A stretch of 64,000 nt of DNA from Agapetus fuscipes. Taxonomy: Eukaryota > Arthropoda > Insecta > Trichoptera > Glossosomatidae. The stretch lies in NCBI GenBank assembly GCA_951799405.1, contig OX637337.1:13266347-13330346 (forward strand), read 5' to 3'. This document shows positions 34,506 through 43,990 of this stretch, one piece after another. The position numbers were made by a program, and so were the translations under genes. A model generated the notes under the pieces. It worked only from the letters and a program-made list of their open reading frames with translations, did not search any database and was not told the DNA's origin. How positions within the stretch are numbered: the first letter of the stretch is position 1; every line of letters begins with the position of its first letter.

Positions 34506-34668
34506 ACAATGGACTCGGAACAAATTCCATAGACAAAATTGTGATATCATCCGGACGGGTTGCAAGGAAAATGACTAATATTTTTTTGTTATTGCTTGCT
34601 AAGGACCAAAGTCCCATAGAGGTTTGCCTGCTGAGATTTTTTTTTCAAATTTATGTGGAGTCCATTTG
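34506..34668. mobile_element. CAATGGACTC-family MITE
   Basis: Left CAATGGACTCGG and right GGAGTCCATTT are inverted. The interior has 'catagacaaaattgtgat', 'gttattgcttgctaaggacc' and 'gcctgctgagattttttt'. The sequence just left of it ('tgtaccctgagtataat') resembles the end of the GTACCC inverted-repeat family. Confidence 0.75.
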
Positions 34669-35046
34669 GTAAGCGTGTTAATAGAACAAAAATGTATGGA
34701 AGTACAACAGTGCCTCATTTTCACTGTTGACTCAATAGTTGAGTATAACATAAGTTTTGTACTCAGATACTGATTGATAAAGAAATTCAAATGATGATTT
34801 TTGCAAACACATATTGCTGCAACTCTGGCAAAATACTTCATTGAGTCTTTACAGTAACGGACACCTTGATCTGCACCTGTATCATAGGATTTTACCCATT
34901 TTCTTGTACCCAAATTAAACTTGTTTTACAGAAAACATAATTAGGTTCCTATAGAACTGAAAGTGGTGATCTAGGATTTTTAAAATTGAGATAAATATAA
35001 GAAACACACAAAATAAAATTCTCTGTGTTTTAACATGTTTATGGAT

Positions 35047-35184
35047 TCACCATTTTTTATTCTTCTCTGGCTCGGCTCCGCCCTCCATAGTCTCTGGTCT
35101 GGAGTGATCTTTTGCCCAAAAGGAGGTCCAGAGCTGTAGTCGTGGGGCTGGGGGAACATGCATCTCAGTGCAGGTAGGGATCAG
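35047..35184 (-). CDS. Candidate terminal exon of an unidentified gene
   Basis: A GC-richer island in AT-rich DNA. On the minus strand a good acceptor (GATTGTTTTTACAG, ending 35185) opens 45 codons to a TGA at 35049-35047. The peptide includes PPAPRLQLWTSFWAKDH and ends EPEKNKKW. I do not recognise the family, and I found no upstream exon between here and about 39 kb. Another frame is open for longer across this exon but has a less natural end. Base composition and the splice site are the only support. Confidence 0.33.
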   Translation of the reverse strand: MIPTCTEMHVPPAPRLQLWTSFWAKDHSRPETMEGGAEPEKNKKW

Positions 35185-35332
35185 CTGTAAAAACAATCAA
35201 AATCTAATTTCACTTTCCTCTTTATTATTTATTTTAATTTGAAATGGCCGAATTACTTTTAAATTTATTTTTGTGATAAATATTTATATCAAGTTAAACT
35301 TTTAATTTAATCCCACACTTTTTATTTATGAA

Positions 35333-35470
35333 CAATGGACTCGGCTAGTTAATTCACATGGACAAAGTTGTGATTTCACATGACCACTAGGGAAAATGTA
35401 AACAAATATTTTGTAATTGGTTGCTCAGGACCGTAGTCCCATACAAATGTGATGTTCACTTGCCAACAAA
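35333..35470. mobile_element. CAATGGACTC-family MITE, right end decayed
   Basis: Begins CAATGGACTCGGC and contains 'ggacaaagttgtgatttcac', 'gtaaacaaatattttgtaat' and 'cagtcccata'-like landmarks. The right inverted repeat is not clear ('gagttcattt'). Confidence 0.65.
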
Positions 35471-36020
35471 TATTATATTAAACGCTGAGTTCATTTGATT
35501 TTATTATTTATTGAAAAATCAACTTTTCCTTTTGCCTTTTGTTTTTTTTCACTTTTTAATAAAAAGTGCACTGAAATTCTATATATTTTTTTATTACAAA
35601 CTTAAGTATTAATTTGTACCTACTCCGTAATTTGGTTTTTTATTTACTGAAGTTTATACATTTTAAAAACATTATTTTTATTTTTTATTTGTTAATTTGA
35701 AAAAATAAAAATTGGCGCATTGTTTCTAAAATTTGAAGTAAAACACATCAGAGATGGTCAACCGGTCAATATTACGCCAATGACAAGAATAATACATGAG
35801 TGTAAAAAATAAAAGTTTACTGCTGTGGTCCAGGGAGCAAAGATGCAGTAAATTGACTAGCATATGTTTGAATATAAAAAAAACACCGGTTTGAATTCTA
35901 TCAGGTCTTTTTGAGAAAAACTTAAACCCTGAGTTAAGGGATGTCATTGAGTAGTTAATATTCAACAATTCACATACAACATTCAATAAAATCAATAATT
36001 TGAATACCTGTTTGTGTCCT

Positions 36021-36262
36021 GTACCCTTAGTACGAGTTGCAAAACTTGAGTAATGTAAAGTTTACGGCAATAATTAAAGAGTTATTTCCCCCAAAATCTG
36101 CCGTTTTTGTTTGTTTAAACTTGATTTTCTTCATCACTGTAACTCTTTTGCTAAGACCTCAAAGTGTAAGAAACAAAAACAGCAGATTTTGGAAGAAATC
36201 ACGCTTTAATATTTTCCGTAAACTTTACTTTTCTCAAGTTTTGCAACTCGTACTAAGGGTAC
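36021..36262. mobile_element. MITE with long inverted repeats (GTACCCTTAGTACGAG)
   Basis: The left end 'gtacccttagtacgagttgc' and the right end 'gcaactcgtactaagggtac' are exact complements, and the similarity continues inward ('aaaacttgagtaa', 'gtaaagtttacgg'). Related to 21179-21417. Confidence 0.85.
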
Positions 36263-37524
36263 TGGACAAAATGGATTTGGGAAAAGTATTCCTCTTCACT
36301 AATTATTTTTTGAAATTTAATAAATTCTGTAGAATTTTTTTGCAATTTACTGATGGTCACTTCTCTTTTGAATACAAAAAAAAATACTAAATAGAGTCCA
36401 GTTACATTTGAGCTGTATAGAATCAAAGGCAGCAATCTGAGATTCTTTTTAAAATGAAACACATGGAAACAAAGAGAAAAGAAATTCATGTGTTTCCATA
36501 TTATACTTATATACCTAGGTGGTAGAATGGCATGTTAAGTTTCATTTTCAATATCAATATTTGTAACAACCATAAATCTTAATTAAACTCAGCACATTGT
36601 TAAGTATTGGTAACTTGGGATCCCTTAAAAATTACAAAAAAAAACTGTACTTAAAAATATACAAGTTGTTTATTTGAAGCATCATTTTAAACAAACAAAA
36701 TATTTTGGTGGCAATTGAAATTTCCTATGGAAATTAATTAATGTAAAAATAGATTTTTTATCTTTTTTTATGTATAAATGTATTGTTATTGACTGTGCAA
36801 AGATTTATAATACAATTTTTCTAATACAGAAAGCATTGGTCAAAAAATACTGAAGTATCAGAGCACTTTGACGTGCCACATCCCTTCTGCCCAAGGATGT
36901 AGCGAGATCTTCTCATAATCAGTTTCCAGGCAACTGTCAATGAGAAATGTCCAAACATAAATACGAGTATCTCTTTTTTTCATTGTATACGTAAATATTT
37001 GGTTCCGTGACACATACGTTACTTTTGGAAAAACTCACACGCCATATACATAGGTATATATTTTATATTGATTGATACATCAAAGTCAAGATCATATAAG
37101 TGCACAACAAATGCCTTTCAAATATTTGAAATACTACTGCGTTCCATTACTGTTTCCAAATTGCTATAAAGAGCCAGCAATCAACCAGCACACCCTGATG
37201 TAATCCCTGCAGCGCTGGTGGATGTGGCATTGCCGGCAGCATCAAGTGTGCGTGCTAACTTCACACTCCAGGGGAGGACAGGACTGTTGAGATTTATCCA
37301 CAAGTGACAAAGACCACAAATTAAATTGAAATGGTTGTAAAGTTCATGGATCTGCTCATTTCAACCTTTGCACTGGCGATGACAACATTTTATATTACTT
37401 AGGAAAGTATTGTAGTATATAGCCAAATATATAGATACCATTTATTAAGTATTTTAATCAAGACAAACTGTGGATTTTGTGTGTAAATAGCATTTTGTTA
37501 ATTTCATATGTACTACATCTGAGT

Positions 37525-37872
37525 CTTATAGAACCAAGGGCAGTGATCTAGGGTTTGTTCAAAAATTGAGATAAATGTATGGAAATACGCAGAATGACAT
37601 TTTCTCTGCTTTCATATATTACAATGGACTCTGCTCATGAATTGACATAGACAATCGTGAATTGACACAGGCAAAGTTGTGACGTTACACAGCCGAGTTC
37701 CTAGGGAAAGACATATAAATTGTACTTTGTTATTGGTTGCTAAGGACCATAGTGCCATATAAGTGTGATGTTTGCCCGCCAAGAATACAGATGTAAATTA
37801 AAATTTGTACGGAGTCCATTATAAGTGAATGAGAATGTAGAGTGACTGTCTTTTTCTGTGTTTCCATATAAT
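37525..37872. mobile_element. Composite MITE: outer hairpin repeat around a CAATGGACTC MITE
   Basis: The inner element (37622-37820) has CAATGGACTC/GGAGTCCATT termini. It is bracketed by 'atggaaatacgcagaatgac' on the left and an inverted 'tctgtgtttccatata' on the right. The left part also has 'tagaaccaagggcagtgatc', found before other copies at 17724 and 34947 and, inverted, at about 58240-58315. Confidence 0.65.
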
Positions 37873-38126
37873 TGTTTTTTTTTATAAATCAGATTTCTGC
37901 CACTAGTTATAAACCACTTGTTTTAAAAGGAGAGTGATTCTAGTGAATCAGAATGATATTGAAAAATTAAAATAGTAGAAATAATGATATGCCTCAAATT
38001 CTCCTAAAATCTATATAAAATATTGCATAAATTTAATCCTTCGTTCTTACCGTTGATTTGTGACATTTGTCACTTGAAATAAAATTTAGCTACAGGTGTA
38101 TTTTATTGTTACACCAAACGGCTCAA

Positions 38127-39215
38127 ACGGTGTTATTCTTACTTGTCATATTTCGCCATCGGCCTAACTGGCGACTACTTAGTCTGGGTACAACGCCGGA
38201 CTAGACCAAATTTGAAATATTGATTCTCGTTCATAGTGTAACGTAGGAACAGTTGAGCCTGCGACCAAATTTGGACGGCTGAAATTACGTCCGTTCAATG
38301 TCGTATTTCAAAAAAAAATCTGTTCTAGAGATGTCACTTTATAAATATTATTTAAAGAATAGGGAATTTTCAGTCGTTTTTAAATAATTATTAAAACAAT
38401 AACCATTGACAATAACGCAAAAAAAATATGAAAAATAAAAGCAAATAATCAGTTTTTAAATTTGTTGTGCAATTTATAATTAAAAAAACTTTGAAAACAA
38501 TTGATTAGCCAAATAAATCCGTATATTTTTTGTGGATCGGGAAAAATAAAACAAATGTAGGGAATATGCGTTTGGGATGACCACACAGATTTATGGCCGC
38601 GGCGGGCAGGCGGACTGGCGGAGATGCGCGGGGCAGACGTCACAATGGTGGACGGCTGGTTGTTTTGTTTGTAAACAAATCAGATTTCGACCGAAATGCA
38701 TCTAAATATTTTATTTCAGGTGGAAAAAGTGTCTCATATGTGTTCGTGGAGTGTTGAATATCTTCTTCACTCATTTTAAACTATCTAGTTAAGTTCAGTT
38801 TTGTAAAATGTGTCATATGAAGAATTTTGCCGCGAGCCGTGATTCAATCTTTCAAATGATTTCTTTTCTTTCTTATTTTTTTGTGTTTTGTGCCTCAAAA
38901 AGCGATTGATTAGCAAAAAGATGCTGAATTCTGTCAATGTGACCAAAATGACAAAAACAAATCGCAAAACAAAACAGTAATAAAGCAAATATTTACGATT
39001 TAATATTAAATACGGCAGTTGTCAAAATCGATTGTACCACAAAACCCTCTCCGAGGTGGTTTTGTCTTGGCCTAACTTCGCATACATTTGGAGGCTAGAT
39101 TTAGGCGGGCGTTGAACTCGAGACGCAAGCCTAACTACTTCAGAAATGTTCAAGAATCAAAATTAAGCAAAACGTGGGTTCAAAGGGCGACGAAAATGTC
39201 TAAGAATAACACCGT
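38127..39215. mobile_element. Long element with ACGGTGTTATTCTTA termini
   Basis: The ends ACGGTGTTATTCTTA and TAAGAATAACACCGT are exact complements. The right terminus continues as 'gggcgacgaaaatgtc', like the 240-bp MITEs at 9918 and 20038. At 1.09 kb it is much longer than these and has a GC-rich core (about 38590-38660) with a TGACGTC palindrome. No transposase-like frame is seen. Confidence 0.7.
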
Positions 39216-39841
39216 TAGTCTCTATTTATTTATTGTATTTTAATTGATGCTGATGTAAGTTGCCCAAGAATGGATCAATCGCCAAGAATCCATCATATAA
39301 AAAAACGGCTTACAAAGAAAATAAATTACTTTTTCTTTTAAATTCCTTTCTTGGGATCTTTCCCCGATGACACACAAATCTGTAACAAAAAATGAGTCCA
39401 TTTTATGTGCAAGGATTTGGATGTTGTTCTGTTTTTACCATGTCATGTTTTTGTTTGACATGTTTTTGCCCAGTAATGTTAGTCAGATTACTGGTACACA
39501 GCTTTGATGAAGGGCAATTATTTAATAAAGAAGCATAATAAAATAACACATCAGTGTAGGCAAATAATGGGTTTTTGATTTGTTTTGTTTTCAAAATAAG
39601 TGTTGTCTTTAGAATCAATATGAAACCTCATGCTGTACACACCAAATTAGTACATTATACTAATAAATAATAAGGAGTTTTGAATATAACACACATAAAG
39701 CTACTGACGATATACTTGTAGGCCACTCTAATCACTTGTCAGTGGGGATGCCAACCTGTACAGATATTCTGAAACTAAGGATAGATTTATCCGCATAACA
39801 GCAATACAACATAATAAATACAAAATCTGACCAAATTGCTT

Positions 39842-40113
39842 GGTCCATAGTCTAGTGGCCAACACTTGGGTTTGACTCCTGACGAAACATAAAAATTGGC
39901 ATTAAATTTTCAAATATGCTCTTCCCTGGGTTGAAGAATTCATCTTTCTTACATTTGTTAAAGCAAAGTTAAAATGTTGGTTACCAGGGGTCCATCCAGC
40001 CTCGCAGTAGCTAGGCCTTGCTTGAAAGTTGACACTTTCTAAAGCAATCGCCAAGCTTAGAGAGGGCTCTTGAGGAGTGATTCACACAGAAACAACCCTC
40101 ATCAAATAAATCA
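39842..40113 (+). mobile_element. tRNA-derived SINE, family B
   Basis: The head has 'ATAGTCTAGTGG' (box A) and 'GGGTTTGACTCC' (box B). The body contains 'tgctcttccctgggttgaag' and 'ggtccatccagcctcgcagt', and the 3' end is 'gaggagtgattcacacag' and 'caaataaatca'. The body is shared with the composite SINE at 29211-29655, but the tail is different. Partial relatives are at 9585-9660 and about 59100-59272. Confidence 0.75.
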
Positions 40114-40322
40114 TCCTAATATAATTTGGTTTAGTTCTTTATAACATATGTTCATGACACCGAGAAGGGATTTTTGTCACCAACAATTTTATTTTGAGTA
40201 GCTTTAGGTGTGAAAACACTTACAAATATTTCATATATTTATAAATAATATTTGATAGATAGATTAATAAGATTTTTTAAAATAAGCATTTATAGAATTC
40301 AAAGTATACCTTAGGAAGCATA

Positions 40323-40821
40323 CAGTCACACTCGGTTAAAACGAGAACAAAGAGACCAACCGATTCTGCTCCTTATAGCCGTTACTCGTTATAAATGTGA
40401 ATAGGGTAAAAAGAAGACTTACTTACTATTCTTGCTGTATAAGCCGGGGAAAAAAACTTGTACATTAAACAGAAGTTATATTTACATTATATTTATACAC
40501 ATGCACAATAGTCAAACAAAAGAAGCAATGTTTCTTAGAGCAATAACTATCAGAAATTGTAAGCCGTTCATTTATGGAAAGTCCGCTGCCAAATCATCCG
40601 GGTAACTTTCTCTATCTTGCTTATAACATTATTAGACTATTCCAAATTATTTTGTTCTCTTTTTACCTGGGCGCGTTGATCTGACCATATAATTTGGATG
40701 TTATATCCACGAAGCAAACTTGTTACATCTAAACGCAAATATATGAAAATAAACCTGAACTAACATATCAACAAGTAATGGCTCATTTTAGCCGTGAACT
40801 CGCTATAACCGAGTTTGACTG
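40323..40821. mobile_element. pogo/Tigger-like MITE with TA target duplication
   Basis: Left end CAGTCACACTCGGTTAAAAC, right end complement CAGTCAAACTCGGTTATAGC, each flanked by TA (40321-40322, 40822-40823). The consensus CAGTCAAACTCGGTTATAACG is typical of pogo-like elements. The interior does not code for a transposase. A right-end fragment is found at about 27810-27870. Confidence 0.85.
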
Positions 40822-41104
40822 TAATTTCATTTTAACAGATGTGCATATTATACCGTTTGATGATTTAATAAGTACTGAATATTTTATATTATATAGTTTA
40901 AGCATGATATTTAAAGTAATCTGATTTGTGTTTAGAAATTAGAGTTATATTTCAATGCCAATTAAGTAATTAATGGCTACAGATGTACACAGAGCGTAAT
41001 GAACGCAGGGGACAGTTGATCCAGGGTGCTGCTGTGATATTCAGGGCTACCAACTGATTACATTAATTAGTTAATATTTTTTTCTTCAATAAAATACTCT
41101 TTAA

Positions 41105-41500
41105 CCCCTTAGCGCCAGCGATTTTCTGCCGTAATCCAGCCACCCAACTCTTGGTTTTGATATTAAATATCTCCAAAGATACAAAACATATCTCCTGTCC
41201 GTTTTTTTTATCTCAAAAGACAGTGAAATAAAGTTTTTGTAGTGCCTACCAAAAAAAAATCTTTAGTGACATTATTATTATACTCCATCACAATTTATTT
41301 TACGGAAAGAAGATGGAGATTCTAAAAATAGATATACTTTATTAGTATGCGTAGGCACGAAACCCAAATACATCACAAAAAATAGAGGCCAGTGACCCTT
41401 TTTATTTACACAAAGATTTTTTTTGGTGTGTTAGTGTTGTTTTGTAAACAAACTGTGGAATTCGGCTTTTTCGAGAGTCTGTTTTCAAGGTCAACTTTAA
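41105..41500. repeat. ~400-bp repeat starting after TTAA
   Basis: Starts CCCCTTAGCGCCAGCG after TTAA at 41101-41104. It matches 60770-61165 over its whole length ('cgccagcgattttctgcc' through 'gttttcaaggtcaactt'), and that copy also starts after a TTAA. A TTAA occurs at both right ends too. The termini are not clearly inverted, so a piggyBac-like origin is only a suggestion. Confidence 0.65.
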
Positions 41501-42349
41501 TATTTTATTTTATATACATACCTACAAACAAAAATTAATGCTTTGATTTTATTAGTGGATGGTTCTACCTAATAGAAGTATTTCATACGATGTTCGATCT
41601 TAACTTAACTAAAACTAAAGAAAAATGTAAAAAATCACAATTAGTACTATGAGTGCGGATCTGCGTTTCAGCACCTGAGGAGGTAATCTTTAACACAGCC
41701 TCCATGACAACACTTCTTATAACTTATTACAAAGGTTGTGCATCCCATACAGTCACATGTACCTATGTATAAGGTAGATAACAAGTAATAAAGGATGAGT
41801 TTACCCTTGAAATTAAGATTTGAAATTTACTTTTTTCTACTCCCATTTGTTAATTTATTCAATACAAAACGCTTAACAGTATCACAATGTTATACATTTC
41901 TACAGCCTGTTGTGTAATGAACCCGTGTTGAAATGGAACCAATTTTGAACTTTTTTCTCGGCAAACAAACATCAGTCTAGTACGGAACTGCCATCCTTAA
42001 CAACCAATAACAGTTTTCTTTTCCTTAGCAAGCAATCAAGAAGAGCAACTATTTTTTTTTAATAATTTTCTTAAAATGTGATGTTGGTGTATTTTAACAA
42101 TTGAGCAAAGATAATTTATTTTCTACATTATGGCCGACATATTCAATGACTACTTTAATGTGTACTCTAATCTGAAACCACCAAATTTATTGATGGAATT
42201 ACTCCAAATGGTATCCTTTTAAGTCTTTAAAGGAAAAGAATCCAAGATACTGTCACTGTAACAAATAAACATGTTCATGTTCAAACACTTGATAAATTAT
42301 ATGTTTTGACAAAAGTAGAGGTTTAATTACTTCAAATATGTTTATTTGA

Positions 42350-42475
42350 GTTTTGGGTTTGAATGTTTAAGCTTATATGCGGCATTTATAAGCGCGACCT
42401 TATATGTGTCTGCTTTTGGACATGAATTTAATATGAATCCTAAATGTAATATATCTTTGCAACTTAGATTAGATA
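42350..42475 (+). repeat. RTE LINE tail fragment
   Basis: Contains 'tttgagttttgggttt', 'gcatttataagcgcgacc', 'tgtgtctgcttttggacatg' and ends 'tttgcaacttagattaga'. The 5' portion is missing. Confidence 0.7.
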
Positions 42476-42702
42476 ATCGAAGGGAGTGATAAATTACATG
42501 TTTTGACAAAAGTAAGGTTTTAGTTACTTCAAATGGACGAGTACATTATAAAGACTTACTATTTTGTTATTTATTTCATGGTTGTAGAAAAAGTATTGTA
42601 TGCCACTGCACGTAATTAGCCTTTGTAACACTTGTGCTGTCTATTGTGCCATTCGGCTGTGCCTCATGGCACAAACTAGTACTCGTGTTACAAAGGCTAT
42701 CA

Positions 42703-43017
42703 TTACCGGTGGATAGCTCAGTTGGTAGAGTGCTTGCATTCCATGCCATGGGCTCGGGTTCGAATCCCACCGAGGGTGTCAGAAATGATTTCCCGTTTCG
42801 GTGTTTATTTCAAACCCAAAAATAAAAAACCGGCAAGGTTTACTCAGCCTTCACAAGAAATGAGTACCAGGCCTTTCGGGAGCTGGAAAACCCCCACTTC
42901 AACTGAAGTGGTTGGCGTAAGGCCGGCCCCCTTACCTGTAAAAATAAATAGGTTCAACTTGCCACATGCGACCCCTTCAGGGATAACGCGGCAAAAAGTT
43001 ACACTATATGTGTTGCC
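42703..43017 (+). mobile_element. tRNA-derived SINE, family A, best-preserved copy
   Basis: The head has an exact box A (TAGCTCAGTTGG, 42714-42725) and an exact box B (GGTTCGAATCC, 42757-42767). The acceptor-like ends (CCGGTGG and CCACCGA) pair at six of seven positions. The body is 'accggcaaggtttactcagc' and 'ttcgggagctgg', and the 3' part 'gcgaccccttcagggataac'. The pol III boxes suggest it is young. An anticodon arm is not convincing, so it is not called as a tRNA gene. Confidence 0.85.
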
Positions 43018-43018
43018 A

Positions 43019-43840
43019 GGGGCATCTTAAGCTATTTTGGGTAGGGTCCAACGCTGCTCATGGGCCCCCCCCCCCCCCCCCCCCCCAAAATGAGTAGGTA
43101 ATTTTGTAGGACATTTTTTGAAACACAATTTAATGACAATTTTTTAGAAAAGTAGGTAGGTACATCATTATAGGTAGCTACCTACATTAGGTAGCTAGGC
43201 ACAACGTAACGGTTCAAAACATTTTTTTTCGTAATTTCGCAGTCACAAATTTTTCTAGTATGGTCGAAAAATCTAAATTCTGTAAGGTGTCGCAATTTAT
43301 GTTCATCACTGACAGGTGATTCAGTTTGTGCTGGGAAATTGTAGTCCTGAGGTCATTTTTTTTCAATTTTAATTTTGAAAACGCCCTTTCTCCCGTTGCG
43401 TTACTCAGGGGCATTTTAAGCTATTTTGGGTAGGGTCCAACGCTGCTCATGCCCCCCCCCCCCCCTCCAAATAAGTAGGTAATGAAATTTTTTTAAACAC
43501 AATTTAATGACAATCAAAATACCTACGCAAAAATGCTAGGCTGGTTTGTTATTGGTTTGGTTTGGCGTGCAGCGTGGCACGGCTTGGCACGTAAAAACAT
43601 TGTTTTATTATTTATAACATTTTTTTGCAATAGGTTTAATTTTTTTTGTAATTTCTTTCAAAAGTACATACCTACCTAAATTTTTTTTATAGTGAATAAT
43701 TATTTCTCATGTTTTTTAATTATTTTTTTCAAGAGGGCTAAATACTGTAAAAAAAATAACCCAAAAGGGCCCCCGCGGGGCCCCTTGGGCCTTGGGGCCC
43801 TGTCCGCTGCGGGTACTGCGGACCCCCCTTAAACTGGCAC
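43019..43840 (-). mobile_element. hAT-derived element with dimerisation-domain remnant
   Basis: Two starts of the form CAGGGGCATNTTAAGC (43019 and 43407) are followed by poly-C runs (about 43066-43086 and 43454-43467), which suggests one copy nested in or duplicated beside the other. Between them the minus strand (43414-43214) encodes NATGERAFSKLKLKKNDLR, the hAT C-terminal dimerisation motif found in zf-MYM-type transposases. The right part has 'gggcccccgcggggccc'-like GC-rich sequence. I could not find a clean target duplication. Confidence 0.6.
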
Positions 43841-43990
43841 TGTGTGTAGCTTAGTTGCGTTTTTTTTTTTTTTACTAAGCAGTGGTGTAAATAACTATTA
43901 CGGTTTAATTTGAATATTGTTAGAACTCAAATTAATTTCTAATGTGTTATCTTAAAGGCAAAGAAAAAAATATATCTAAAATGCGCCTAT

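Noticed and set aside
36866..36991. 41-codon minus-strand frame (starts MKKRDTRIYVW)
   Set aside because: Protein-like by eye, but short, without splice signals I can defend and without a known family; chance cannot be excluded.
42703..42775. Possible functional tRNA gene with exact A and B boxes
   Set aside because: No convincing anticodon arm, and the sequence continues into a SINE body found elsewhere in the window.
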